This document shows positions 43,510 through 53,306 of a stretch of 64,000 nucleotides of DNA, one piece after another. The stretch lies in NCBI GenBank assembly GCA_951802425.1, contig OX637795.1, forward strand, positions 434,001 to 498,000, written 5' to 3'. Within the stretch, counting starts at the first letter, position 1; each line of letters starts with the position of its first letter. The stretch comes from Clavaria fumosa. Lineage: Eukaryota > Basidiomycota > Agaricomycetes > Agaricales > Clavariaceae. The notes beneath the pieces were generated by a model that was given only the letters and a program-made list of their open reading frames with translations, ran no database searches and was not told where the DNA came from. The position numbers were made by a program, and so were the translations under genes.

Positions 43510-46431
43510 TTACACAAGATTGTGAGACGGAGTTGATCTGCCAGGTACGACCAGGCTGTTGGGGGTGTTGCCCGAGAGGAGGGCATGAATCAGGAAAGGA
43601 TTCTTTCTGATGTAGCGTGCGAAGGCGTCTGATGTCCAGCGGCCAGCGGCCTTGATCAGGTCTGGCGAGGCACCCTCGAGTGCCAGCGCGGTAGCGCCAC
43701 CGGCACGCATGGAGTGGCCAGCAATTGTGGTGGGGAAGAGGGTCCTAAGTCTCGAAATGAACCATGAGCGTGTTGGTGGGTGGCCAAAGCTGTCAAGCCA
43801 GAGCCAGGGGTGAAGGGGGAAAAGTTCATCTCGCGACGTGATGTAGCGTAGCAGGCTGGCGCGAGGATTGGGCCTGTCACTGCGTTGCATTACGACAATG
43901 TGGTTTCCCTCGAAGTGTGTATCTGACTTGTGCCGGGGCAGCCAGAAGCTAAAACCACCCTCGAAAACAGATAGGGTGGAGCGCAGGGTGAGTTTCGAAG
44001 GATCGCGAAGTCGTGTGTTGTTCGGCATAGAAATTTCGCCTAGGCGCAGGAGTGCGAAGAAGGCAGTAAGGAGGATGCACTCGAAAAGGAGGTCGTCATG
44101 TTTGGTTGAAGAGGAAAAGGTTCTGCAGACGAGGGCAAGGTCCTCCCAGCTGAGGGGGTCTTTGCGCAAGGGGGGTCGGCCGTGCAGTCGTCGGGCTCCC
44201 TTAAGAGTGCGTACGACAAGTTGTGATGCCCGGTTAGCACGGACATGGGGGTGGAAAGGCTCCAGTTGGTGACATATCCCCGAGAGGTAAGAGTCAACGG
44301 AGGCGGGGCTGATAAACGAGGACTGATAGGTGACGTATAAGCTGAGTGTGTCGGGGGTCGGGTCAGAGGGTAGGTTGTGGATTTTACAGAAAGTGAGGTA
44401 GGAGTTAAGTGCGGATGTGTATGCAAGGGCTGTCGAGGGATCAACGGCTAGTCCTAGCATTATGGTGCGCTTTTGGAGCAGGTGCTCCATGGCCCAGGGC
44501 TCGCGGTGGGGCTGCCGGGACCGGGGGGAGATGGTCGTCATTTTTTTTGTTGCCCCCAGCGCATCTCGAGGGGGTTGAAATTTAATAATATGGAGGTTGG
44601 GTGCAATCCGGAGGGCTCGCTCATTATCAAGGCGGGAGAGCGCATCAGCAATCACATTGTCAGTTCCAGGAATCCATACAACCCTCATGTCTAGGTTGTC
44701 CTCAATGCGCACGTTGACTGTCGAGAGGAGGATTCGGTTATGTGACGGTTTTGCACGCAGGGAATGAAATATGTCAAAGGAATTTGAGTTATCGGTATGG
44801 CAGAGCAGTCTGCGCGGGTTCCTGTGGTGTCGGGATAGGTGTGCGGAGCAGCATACGGCGAGGGCTTCATAAAAGAAGATGCCCTCCCTTTCTGCATTCT
44901 CCGGTATGGCCCACTGGTAGCCTGTTTGCTCACCAGGGAACCAAATTCCAATCCCAACGCTTGAAGCGTCAGTGTAGGCTTCGAGGGTGTCAATGCCGTC
45001 ATGAACTGTCCATTCTGAAGCGTCAAGCAGGTGTACACCTGAGGAGTGCTCAATGCGATCAATGAACCAGGTGACCTCGCGCACGATATCGGTGTTGACA
45101 CGCAGTAAGGCCCTTGGCCTGTCCTTGCCTGCTGTCTTGTCGTATAAAGCCGAAAGAGCAGGTCGCAGCAAGGGGTACACATTTAGTGCCCAATTGACAT
45201 GCCCTTGGAGGGCCCAGAAGTCGCGCAGTGGGATGCGTGCACCTGACCTGGTGAAAGGTTTGCAAGCAGCGACGAGTTTCGCGCGTTTGTCGAGGGACAT
45301 TGAAACCGTTAAGTTATTGGGATTGACATCGAATCCAATCACTCTGAGTGGGGATCCAGACAACTGTTTGTGTTCGGCATGTGGGACCCCAAGTTCATCA
45401 AACAACTCCAGGAGTTTTGCTTGGTCGGACGGCATCGCCTTTTGGTAGGGATCGTACCATGTGACATCTCCTTTGTCAGCAACGCCGAAGTGGTCGTCAA
45501 CGTAGCACTTGAGCCCTGCGATCCCACGTTTGAAGACTGCGATCCAAACGATGAGCGATGCAAGTGAGTGGTATACCTTCTGAGAGGCTCTACCACCAAA
45601 ATTGTTGCAGCGATCAATGTGTTTAACACCATCGATGGAGACGACCTGCTTCAGTTGCCATAGCGGGTGCATCGGGCATAGGCGGTACGCCTCCGCTACA
45701 TCAGTTTTGTAGATGATCAAATCTCTTTCAGGGTTTTGTTTTCGGAGCTGCCGAATTGCAGTTCCAAGGGACCGGATGCCGTCGAGCTTGACGCCCGCTA
45801 TTTCACATTTGAGGATTCTCGAATTGGGTGAATATTCTCCATCCGAGTGGTCGACTACGAGTCGGAGTTTGTCCGAATCCGGTTTGGGCACGGCATGGAC
45901 AGGGACCGAAAACATTCCTGGGAGGAGGTCTGTTCCAAAACCTGATGAGAAACGTTCCTTTTGCTCTTCCACACTGAATTGCTCTTTGATGAAGCTCCTC
46001 TCTCGCTCAGTCTTTGGAGGACGCTCAGAGTTGTCCCAGGTTGGAGGGTACTCGGTTGGGTTCGTGTTCGCCCAAGGCCAGAACCCGTTTCGCAGAGCTG
46101 ATAAGACTGACAAAACATAGTCTTGGTTTGGGTGGTCAACGAGAAGGCGTTCGAGGGCATCAACTTTGATAGGTGTTGTGATTTGGAAGAGTTGTGGGTG
46201 AGTTTGGATCGTCTCCCATCCTCTCCCGTTTGTGTATTCGTGACTAGGAGGGGAGGGAACTGGTTCCGCTGTGAGTGAGTACCTCGCCATTACTCCAATC
46301 AATTCATCATCATCTCTCCACAGAAATTCTCTCAGATAACGCGGACGCTTCGCCTTGCGGTCAAGATCCTCCCTTCGCCTTTTCTTTACATTCTCCTCTA
46401 CGGTGATTCCCTCCACACCGGAGACAGACAT
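43510..46431 (-). CDS. Ngaro ORF2: reverse transcriptase, RNase H and tyrosine recombinase
   Basis: 973 residues from MSVSGVEGITVEEN at 46431. RT domain about residues 150-400 with LRLVVDHSDG, VAEAYRLCPMHP and the catalytic GLKCYVDDHFGV (about 312). RNase H about 480-610 (EAYTDASSVGIGIWFP, LLCHTDNSNSFDIFHS, TDNVIADALSRLDN). Tyrosine recombinase about 680-960 with Arg in LLRLGEIS, His-x-x-Arg in GHSMRAGG and the nucleophile Tyr in DAFARYIRKNP. It reverse-transcribes and integrates the element. The ATG overlaps the end of ORF1 by 71 nt in another frame. The same frame is open for a further 372 codons upstream across ORF1, so the start is inferred from where RT-associated sequence begins. Confidence 0.9.
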   Translation of the reverse strand: MSVSGVEGITVEENVKKRRREDLDRKAKRPRYLREFLWRDDDELIGVMARYSLTAEPVPSPPSHEYTNGRGWETIQTHPQLFQITTPIKVDALERLLVDHPNQDYVLSVLSALRNGFWPWANTNPTEYPPTWDNSERPPKTERERSFIKEQFSVEEQKERFSSGFGTDLLPGMFSVPVHAVPKPDSDKLRLVVDHSDGEYSPNSRILKCEIAGVKLDGIRSLGTAIRQLRKQNPERDLIIYKTDVAEAYRLCPMHPLWQLKQVVSIDGVKHIDRCNNFGGRASQKVYHSLASLIVWIAVFKRGIAGLKCYVDDHFGVADKGDVTWYDPYQKAMPSDQAKLLELFDELGVPHAEHKQLSGSPLRVIGFDVNPNNLTVSMSLDKRAKLVAACKPFTRSGARIPLRDFWALQGHVNWALNVYPLLRPALSALYDKTAGKDRPRALLRVNTDIVREVTWFIDRIEHSSGVHLLDASEWTVHDGIDTLEAYTDASSVGIGIWFPGEQTGYQWAIPENAEREGIFFYEALAVCCSAHLSRHHRNPRRLLCHTDNSNSFDIFHSLRAKPSHNRILLSTVNVRIEDNLDMRVVWIPGTDNVIADALSRLDNERALRIAPNLHIIKFQPPRDALGATKKMTTISPRSRQPHREPWAMEHLLQKRTIMLGLAVDPSTALAYTSALNSYLTFCKIHNLPSDPTPDTLSLYVTYQSSFISPASVDSYLSGICHQLEPFHPHVRANRASQLVVRTLKGARRLHGRPPLRKDPLSWEDLALVCRTFSSSTKHDDLLFECILLTAFFALLRLGEISMPNNTRLRDPSKLTLRSTLSVFEGGFSFWLPRHKSDTHFEGNHIVVMQRSDRPNPRASLLRYITSRDELFPLHPWLWLDSFGHPPTRSWFISRLRTLFPTTIAGHSMRAGGATALALEGASPDLIKAAGRWTSDAFARYIRKNPFLIHALLSGNTPNSLVVPGRSTPSHNLV

Positions 46432-47563
46432 GCTTGAATCTGCAGTTGGTGCGGCTACACCGGTTTTCATTGTATTGACGGCATGGTTCTTCCGGACTCC
46501 ATTCAGTGCGTCGCCGAACCTTCCCTTTCGCTCCTTCAAACTCGTAGTAGGCTCCATCTGGGTTAAGATAACAGGACTCGAAGTGGCGGAGTGCGGCAAT
46601 ATCGCTAAGTTCGAGGTCGTTTGACTCGGCAATATGTCTGCGCACTGCTTTATCCATGTCGATGATGTGTGTGTGCGCAGGTACCCGTTTCGACCCGAAC
46701 AAGCCAAGGATGTATTCGGTATATCTGGCAAGCTCTCGTTCACGGTGTGGGAAAGCGAATTGCGTTGCCGTGACAGTGCGTTGCCAGGCAAACACCCAAT
46801 CTCCTGAGCTCCTGACAATTTTCGAAGGTTTTGAGGACCCATGTCTAAACTCAAATTCCCCAAACTGCTCAACGGCTTGAACTTCGTTGCATGTGGCATA
46901 TGCCCCAGAGAAGACAATGTCAAGGTTGACGGCCTTCCCCAAGAGGATGCTTGTCCATTCGGAGTCGGGGAATCTGGGGACTCCAGGTGTTGTGGACAAG
47001 TGAAGTTTCGCATTCTTGATGTCGGTCGCAAAGTTAATGATGAGTTTCCTAGTGAGCTCAAGGCTGGGGTTAAGGAGGCTAGGTGTAAGTTTTGCTCGTT
47101 GTACCCAAGGGTACAATTCCTCGTCGACCGGTTGCTTGCGGAGGAGTCTCTCGCCTTCAGGTGAGTTACTTCTCGCTCGCTTGTTTTTTGGTCGCATTGG
47201 CTGATCCTCTTCATCAAGCTCATCCCTCCCTCGTCCGAGATCCGGTCTATCAGCGCGACGTGTCTCTCGACCATTCTCTGCGGCAGTTCGGAGTACACTC
47301 GCATGCAGTTCGAGCGAGTCGAGGTAAGATTCGTACGCTGAGTTGAGTTGCTCCTCTGGAATGTTCGTTTCAGTTTGCTGTAGTGCGCTGAAGATTTGCG
47401 TCGTCGCGGCACCCCTGCTGACTTGTCCATCTCTGAAGCGTTTGACGATCTCATCGCACCGATCGTTAGTCCTTGGTTCTCGCCGGGCACCCGACAGGTT
47501 GTTCGAGGTGGTCTGAGACGCTGTAGTAGAGACGGTTTGGTTCGCATCAGAGGCTGAAGTCAT
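46361..47563 (-). CDS. Ngaro ORF1: Gag-like protein
   Basis: 400 residues from MTSASDANQT at 47563 (a longer frame reaches into A1). The N-terminus is polar; an acidic/basic stretch (GRGRDELDEEDQPMRPKNKR) precedes the core with WTSILLGKAVNLDIVFSGAY and GDWVFAWQRTVTATQFAFPH. The C-terminus has Cys/His clusters: CRQYNENRCSRTNCRFKHVC (CCCH-type) and CLRCGGNHRRGEC (knuckle-like). It probably packages element RNA. The coding strand and order fit the Ngaro element. Confidence 0.85.
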   Translation of the reverse strand: MTSASDANQTVSTTASQTTSNNLSGARREPRTNDRCDEIVKRFRDGQVSRGAATTQIFSALQQTETNIPEEQLNSAYESYLDSLELHASVLRTAAENGRETRRADRPDLGRGRDELDEEDQPMRPKNKRARSNSPEGERLLRKQPVDEELYPWVQRAKLTPSLLNPSLELTRKLIINFATDIKNAKLHLSTTPGVPRFPDSEWTSILLGKAVNLDIVFSGAYATCNEVQAVEQFGEFEFRHGSSKPSKIVRSSGDWVFAWQRTVTATQFAFPHRERELARYTEYILGLFGSKRVPAHTHIIDMDKAVRRHIAESNDLELSDIAALRHFESCYLNPDGAYYEFEGAKGKVRRRTEWSPEEPCRQYNENRCSRTNCRFKHVCLRCGGNHRRGECKEKAKGGS

Positions 47564-47593
47564 GAAGCTGATCGAGATTGTAGATCTCTTCGT

Positions 47594-47964
47594 TGCTTGT
47601 AACGTATCTATGCTGGTGAGCAAGAGGAGAAGCTAAGCGTCATTACTGACTACTCATAAGGGGTGATGCGTACCTGGTGAGCAAGAGGAGAAGCTGAAGG
47701 TCCTTCTCCTCTTCGCTCACCAGGGTAAAGTAGTAATAGGAGGTTGCCGAGTCAAGTTGTCTCAGCTGTGATGTTCGGCGCATGTGCCGTGCTATGCGGG
47801 TGACACCTCGCCCGGGCGCGGGCTAGCGGAGGTGTAGCGGTGCCTCGCCCGGTGGGGCATGCGGAGGCGCAGTGACGCGTGTCACTAAGTGCTGTCTGCG
47901 TTGCGCTTGCAAAAGGGTGACACCCACGAGTGACTGAACTACTGTAAACTACCTTTAAAAACGA
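47594..47964 (-). repeat. Ngaro repeat A1 (5' end of element)
   Basis: 371 bp, direct partner of A2; the one clear difference is TGACTGAACT here against TGATTGAACT in A2. Likely contains the element promoter; no TATA box is obvious. Confidence 0.88.
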
Positions 47965-49827
47965 TAAATGACAGTTGTTCATGCTGACACATAACTTTAC
48001 TAAGCATTGGTCAGCAACTTTACAGTGCGAAGTTTTGCCAATTTCAAACTCAGATAAGAGCACTTTTCTAGAACTCAACAACCAATAGATGGAATTACAT
48101 GAAACCTTGTAGGTAGATAGGTCCCTATAAGGAGACCCTCCATTAATATTTTCAAGATTTTATCAGTAGAATTGCAGGCGTGGGAACAAATCCGCGTCGT
48201 GCCAATTTTAAACTCCGACGTTCCAAAAAGTCGCCTTGGGCACATCTTTATGGCTATATCTCAGCAACAACTTCATAGATCCTTGCTAGATTTTGAGGGT
48301 AGGTTGGTAGCTATGGGCAGTATCTGCTGTAATATTTACATGAATTTACCTAATTTAATGGAGGTGCAAGAGGTGAAATTGTGGCTGTTACACTCAAGAT
48401 TTCCTTTTGCGGCAACACTCTGATTGTCAGAGATGGATGGCAAGGATGTGGTGGAGGGAGGGTGATGGGGTGTGAGGGGAGGGTGTATAGGCAAGAAAGG
48501 GGGGTGGATGGGCAGGGTGGTGGAGTGAAGTGAGGATGTATGGGCAAATATGTGAGAGCGGTGAGAGTAAGGGGGTGTGAGGGGAGTAAAGGGGGTGTGA
48601 GGGGGTGTGATGAAGAGAGGGTGAGGATAGGCAGGGTGAGTAAAGTGAGAGGGGGTGAGTAAGGGTGTGAGAGGGTGTAAAGGGGGTGTGAGTGGTTGTG
48701 AAGGGTAGCCAGAGTGAATGATGCATGAGATTTGGGCAGAGAGTAAAGGCAAGGGAAGGGAGTTTCTATATATTAAAATAAATGGGCAAGGAGGTGAGAG
48801 TGAGGGGAGTGAAAGGGAGTGAAAGGGAAGTGAAGGGGGTGTGAGGGGGATTTGTCAGGGTGTGAGGGTGTGAGGTGGGTGTAAGGGCAAGTGAGGGGTG
48901 TGGTAAGGGGTTGTGAAGGGCAGCCAGAGTGAATGATGCATGGGATTTGGGCAGAGAGTTGCAAGGGGAGGGTGTATGGGCAGATGGTGGAGTGAAGGGT
49001 GAGGGGGGGGAGTGAGAGGGAGGGGATTGATGGCAAGTGAACGGGTGTGAGAGGATATGAAGGGGAGAGGCAAGGTTGGGAGGGGGTGATGGGTAACCAG
49101 ACAAGAGTGGGTGAAGGTGAGTAAGTATGGTTATGTGAGGGTGAAGGTGCTGATCATGTGGGGTGTTTGGGGGAGGTGAGGGCATGAGGGCATGAGGGGT
49201 GTGAAGGGATGTGAGGGTGAAAGGGCAGGGTGAGGAAGGGTCTGATGATGATTGTGAGGGTGAGTCAAATGTGGCAGTTAGGGTGACTGAGCATGGGGAA
49301 GTGGGGGAAAGGTGGCTGAGAGTATGGGAGGGTGAAGATGATTGAGTGAGTGTGAGTGGGTGAGTGAGAGAAGAGTGTGTGAGTGGGTTAGTGAGGGATA
49401 AGTGAGCATGTGTGATGGTGAGGTTAAGTGGGGTAGGGTAAGGTATGAGAGTGAAAGTGATGGTAATGGTGAGTGAGGGGTGTAAATGCATGTGCAGGAT
49501 TAGGTTATGTGGGTTATGTGGGTTATGTGGGTTATGTGGGCTGTAAGTGTTACAAGGGTGATGAGGGTGATGAGGGTGATGAGGGTGATGAGGGTGATGA
49601 GGGTGATGAGGGTTATGAAGGTTATGAGAGTGATGAGGGTTATTGGTTTGTGTTCTGGCATGTCTTGGTAGTATAATACTTGAGACTACAAACTTAAATA
49701 CTAAAATATTTATATCTCAACAACCACTGGGCCAATCTTCACCAAATTTTTAGGGTATCTCAACTAACATTTCTTTTCCTCCTTGCAGTGTCTGCAAGGG
49801 TTTTTGCTAGTCTCCTTATTAAATGAG
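47965..49827. repeat. Low-complexity block right of the Ngaro element; C-poor plus strand
   Basis: 47965-48420 contains a satellite unit like those at 37.4-38.2 kb. 48421-49680 is GTGAGGG/GGGTGTGA-rich with very few C on the plus strand, ending in GGTTATGTG (4 units, about 49503-49540) and GTGATGAGG (about six units, 49557-49612). 49690-49827 repeats 42500-42655. No gene: the minus-strand frames here are Pro/His/Ser/Thr-only. Confidence 0.85.
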
Positions 49828-50256
49828 TGTTAGGATCGCTTATGTAAGCCATCCCAAAGTGCAGTTGTGGAGAAACTGGGGAGGGTTGTTGGAAGGTCAC
49901 ATGACCTGTGGCTGTGGTCAGATTACATAATTGTAAGATCACATGACCTGGGCCTGGGCGCATCACGTGATCTGAGGGTCCGAGCGTGGGAAAGTCGGCA
50001 AGTCCCGAGGCTCTCACTATATATACTGCGTCCTTTCCATTTTTGTACTCTTTTCCCCTTATCTTAGTATTGTCGTCATGACCTTACGCTTAAGTTGTGT
50101 GAGACCCAGTCTGATATAATACTAAGATCCGCCTGTCCGCCCTAGCCCCATGTCCTAACCCGGCTAGCCTGGACCCTTAATTTCAAACTGTGACATGTTG
50201 TCACAGCTCAGCCCCTATCATCCTCTTCTCCTTTACCCTGCCTGCGGTGTGTAACA
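49828..50256 (+). repeat. 5' LTR of Gypsy element X
   Basis: Begins TGTTAGGATCGC and ends GGTGTGTAACA, with TGTTA/TAACA inverted termini. A TATA-like CTATATATACTGCG lies at 50016. The 3' LTR would be beyond the window, so the right boundary is inferred from the termini; an alternative end is at 50205 (TGTTGTCACA). Confidence 0.6.
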
Positions 50257-50690
50257 GAACCGCGCGAAATTTTTACTGTGTGTAGATACACGTGACCAGA
50301 CCCAGAGGAAGTCAACTGTGACCCTCCCCAAGTGATACCGAGTGCCCAAGGCCCGGAACTTTGTTTTACAGCTACGTACCAGTGAATCGTGTAGTGTACA
50401 GGGCAAGGAAAGGCCCCTACATAGTCTTTCTGTAGTTTCCTGGTCCAGTGGACAGGGCCCTTGCTCTGTGACCATTGTCAGAAGGGCGCACGGGCAACTC
50501 ATTAGGAGTTGTGGAGTGACCACCTGGGACACCATTTGGGCCCCACGTTAACAAAAGTTTCATAGAATAAGAGTTCTATAGGTACATAAGTACACAGAAG
50601 AGCAGCCTAAGAGGACAGGACTGTTAAGAGATCGAAGAAATCCTGAGTGCCCAAGGCCTGGAACTTTATCTACAGCATCCAGGGCCTGTG
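50257..50690 (+). other. Leader of element X
   Basis: Untranslated region between LTR and gag. CCCAAGGCC-GGAACTTT occurs twice (about 50346 and 50651), a small internal duplication. No primer-binding site could be assigned to a tRNA. Confidence 0.5.
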
Positions 50691-51500
50691 ATGGCAGACC
50701 ATGTCGCCCTGCCTGTAGCCCAACCTATGAGGCTTGACCTGTCTGTTGCCCCCTTTGATGGGCAGAAAAGGAACTTCCGTACATTCCTCCGATCCCTTCG
50801 CCTCCTGTTTATGGCGAACCCGACTGTCTATGCTGTGGACCTGGTGAAGGTCCTTTTTGCTCTGAGCAAAATTACTGGAGAAGGATTCGCTGCAGAGTGG
50901 GCGAATATGAAGGTGGAAGAGATCCTGGGTAGTGGCAAGGCCGGAACCTGGGCAGAGTTTGTGGAGGAGATGAAGCGCGCATTCGACGACCCGAATGACC
51001 GTGCGACTGCCCTTGCTGATATTGCAGGGCTGAAACAGGGTGCCACGACAGCACCAGAGTTCTTCGCGAAATTCGAGATGCTGTCCCGACAGGCGAAGTT
51101 GAGTGCAGAGAAGGACTCAGGAATCCTAGTCCATTGGCTGGAGTTGAACCTGAGTAGGAGGTTGGTGGAGAGAATCTATGGTGTCTCCCCGATGCCAGAG
51201 ACATATGGAGAATGGAAGGTGCTGGCTGAGAGGCTTGATGCCCAGCAAAGGCGACTGGATGGGATACTCACGGAACGGACACTGCGACCCACTGTGACCC
51301 CTGCGCGACCCACCGCAACCCTACCGCGACCTGCCGTGACCGTTTTGCGACCTCTTGTGACCCCTCTGCTGTGTACTCCAGATGTGGCCATGGCCCGAGG
51401 ATGGGCCCCTGCTGATGAGAGATGTTGTTTCCGATGCCACCAGACTGGCCATGCTGTCCGTTTCTGCCCCCTGCCTGACACGCGTCTGCAGGTCCCAAGG
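50691..51500 (+). CDS. Element X gag, first 270 codons, interrupted by element Y
   Basis: Starts MADHVALPVAQP. The capsid-like part contains FDGQKRNFRTFLRSLRLLF, AGTWAEFVEEMKRAFDDPND and APEFFAKFEMLSRQAKL. A run of Pro/Thr/Arg repeats (RPTVTPARPTATLPRP) precedes a CCHC zinc knuckle CFRCHQTGHAVRFC. The frame is cut at 51500 by insertion of Y. It continues exactly in phase at 60719 after one copy of CAAGG is discounted, so X was an intact gag-pol ORF before the insertion. Confidence 0.9.
51496..51500. repeat. Target-site duplication of Y, left copy (CAAGG)
   Basis: CAAGG directly before the Y LTR; the identical pentamer follows the right LTR at 60714-60718. Five bases is the usual Gypsy value. 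Confidence 0.92.
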
Positions 51501-52234
51501 TGTCGGGCTTGTGACAGCAAAACCCCTTTGGTGTGCAAGGGTAGAGCGAAGGGTCTGTTCAGTTTCTAACGCTAGTCGATAGTCCTGGCGGACTTGTCTC
51601 TCGATATGCAGGGAATACTCCTGCAGTAGTCGAAGTGTCTGGTAATAAGTCTGGGGATTGGCTCGGAGTAGTCGGTCCTTTATCCAAGTCCTTGTATACC
51701 TTTGGTAATACTCGAACTGATAGAGGTTCTGCTCAATCGATGGGTGGCTGGTGAAACTCTCAGGAGGGATGACTTGCGACCTTAAAGGTGGGAAGACGAA
51801 TCCTTCCAGTGCGAAGCTCTCAGCAGCGACGTTTGCTGTCAGACTTAGTTGAGGTCTCTCAAGTAAGTGTATAGACGAAAAGATCGAAGCTAGGGTACAT
51901 GTGGGTTGGTCTCAGGTCTTATATACTCTAGCTATGGGCTGTACGTGATGTATGAGTCATTGATTAAATATCGGAATCTGATAGATGATCAGGAAAGCTG
52001 CGCGCTTGCACTGGAATGATGAGTCCGAGTAGTGTCGATCTTTGTTGGGATCCTTGTGATGATGATGTCATCCGCGATCAGATAGGGTCCCCGCTTCGAT
52101 GCATTACATCATGTCGGCTGCATCTGATCTTGTTGGGGATATGATCGGAGGGTCAGCTGATCTGTGATCGAGCTGTTCTGAGTCATGATCTCTTGATCGA
52201 TCAGTGTGATGCAGTGATCGAGTGAAACTGATCT

Positions 52235-52672
52235 TTGATCAGAGATCTTCTTAGGGGTGATCGTGTCTGGTGGATAGGGGTCTGCCCAATCGAGGTCGAG
52301 ATCAGTCTGTGGCGGTTATTGGATAAAAGGACGGTCCTCCTCCTTTCGCCGTCCCTTCAGAGTCTGCCTGCTATGTGCTTCCAAGGCCACCACCTTGTCG
52401 AGTTCTTCCATAGCTCCTCCCTCTTCGCTCCTCGTACTGGAATCAAGCTCTCTTGTGATACCTTCCACTGGTGGGTTCAACTCGTCCCTGCCGATGCGGA
52501 CCTCTACTGGGTCCTCGACCGATGCTTCGCCTGTGGGGATCCCTCCCACCTTGTCAAGGATTGCTCCTTGACCCAAGGTCCTTACCGACGTATCTGTGAC
52601 CTTCTCGAGGACCCTCATGGTGAGTTAGCCGAGCTGCTTCTCTCTGCCTCCAGTAAGTCTGATTCTTTATAG
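52235..52672 (+). CDS. Antisense LTR ORF with CCHC zinc knuckle (copy 1)
   Basis: 145 codons on the strand opposite to Y's genes; the first codon of this frame is not ATG (nearest ATG at about 52371). It contains FHWWVQLVPADADLYW and a C-x2-C-x4-H-x4-C knuckle, CFACGDPSHLVKDC, then YRRICDLLEDPHGELAELL. The knuckle resembles Gag or nucleic-acid-binding proteins. Whether it is expressed is unknown. A splice donor-like GGTGAG follows DPH, so it might be the first exon of a spliced antisense transcript. Confidence 0.45.
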   Translation: MIRDLLRGDRVWWIGVCPIEVEISLWRLLDKRTVLLLSPSLQSLPAMCFQGHHLVEFFHSSSLFAPRTGIKLSCDTFHWWVQLVPADADLYWVLDRCFACGDPSHLVKDCSLTQGPYRRICDLLEDPHGELAELLLSASSKSDSL

Positions 52673-52844
52673 ATTGGGACTGGGCTCCTCCCCGCCCTCC
52701 CTCGCCAACTGCCTGGGCCACCACCCCTTGGGGTGACCAAGGTACTTGGTACCAAGGTGGGCAGGATTGGGCTGAGATTGGTTCTGGTCCTGTACATCCG
52801 GCTTACCGTCCCCAGGTCCAGATCCCCAACCTCTGGATACCCCG

Positions 52845-53159
52845 TTGGTGGCGCCTCCTCCGTCGCCCTCCCTTCCTACCGTTGACCTCCCCCCCGCCTA
52901 TTCCCCCCTCCCGTCTCCTACTCTGGACGACGGAGGTCCTCTCGGCGCTGTGCGAGATCTGCGAGAGGCTGCCCTGGAGGCGGGAATCTGGGATGGTCAG
53001 TTCGCCTCCCATCCCTTGAGGGTAGCTCTCGGGTTCGTGGGTGAGTCTGACTTCTCAGACTCTTCAGATGAGTCGTGGGAAGAGGAGTCTTGGGGGTCTG
53101 AGTACGGCACCTCGGGCTCCTCCCTTGATGAAGAGGGGTCTTGGCTTTCTTTCGTGTAG
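52845..53159 (+). CDS. Antisense LTR ORF, Pro-rich then acidic (copy 1)
   Basis: 104 codons downstream of the knuckle ORF, same strand. Pro/Ser-rich start (APPPSPSLPTVDLPPAYSPL), an LREAALEAGIWDGQFASHPL segment and a Ser/Asp/Glu-rich end (SDFSDSSDESWEEESW). The first codon is not ATG. It may be a second exon of the same antisense gene. No family recognised. Confidence 0.35.
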   Translation: MVAPPPSPSLPTVDLPPAYSPLPSPTLDDGGPLGAVRDLREAALEAGIWDGQFASHPLRVALGFVGESDFSDSSDESWEEESWGSEYGTSGSSLDEEGSWLSFV

Positions 53160-53306
53160 ATAAGTATTGTACTTATCTTGCGATAAAATATATAGTTGGG
53201 GTTTAGCCCCTTGTTCGCCTGATTTGCATGGTGTTCCTTAAGTTAAAGGATTGAAATTTGCTGGCCTGGTAGTACGGACGACGCTTTCATGACACGACCC
53301 TCTCTC

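Larger units (their letters stand above)
42693..47964 (-). mobile_element. Ngaro-type tyrosine-recombinase retrotransposon, structurally complete
   Basis: Read on the minus strand the order is A1 (47964-47594), ORF1, ORF2, B1 (43277-43185), A2 (43184-42814), B2 (42785-42693). A1/A2 are 371-bp direct copies with one clear difference; B1/B2 are 93-bp direct copies. This split-direct-repeat layout (A1-ORFs-B1-A2-B2) is the hallmark of Ngaro elements within the DIRS order, which integrate by a tyrosine recombinase and so leave no ordinary target duplication. A 28-bp non-repeated stretch lies between A2 and B2. Both ORFs are open, and the near-identity of A1 and A2 suggests a young, possibly active copy. 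Confidence 0.88.
51501..53294 (-). repeat. Y 3' LTR (1794 bp)
   Basis: Left-hand LTR, 3' with respect to the element. A purine-rich AAGAGAGAGGG lies just inside it (53300-53311 on the minus strand), the expected polypurine tract. It carries antisense ORFs described separately. Confidence 0.93.

Noticed and set aside
46432..47547. Taking the 1345-codon frame 43510-47547 as the real Ngaro polyprotein start
   Set aside because: The upstream 372 codons overlap the Cys/His-containing Gag frame and show no domain; RT-associated sequence begins only after the ATG at 46431. Kept as a finding, not as a gene start.
48766..49491. 241-codon minus-strand ORF rich in Pro, His, Ser and Thr
   Set aside because: Complement of GTGAGGG-type repeats; no globular composition and neighbouring frames look the same.
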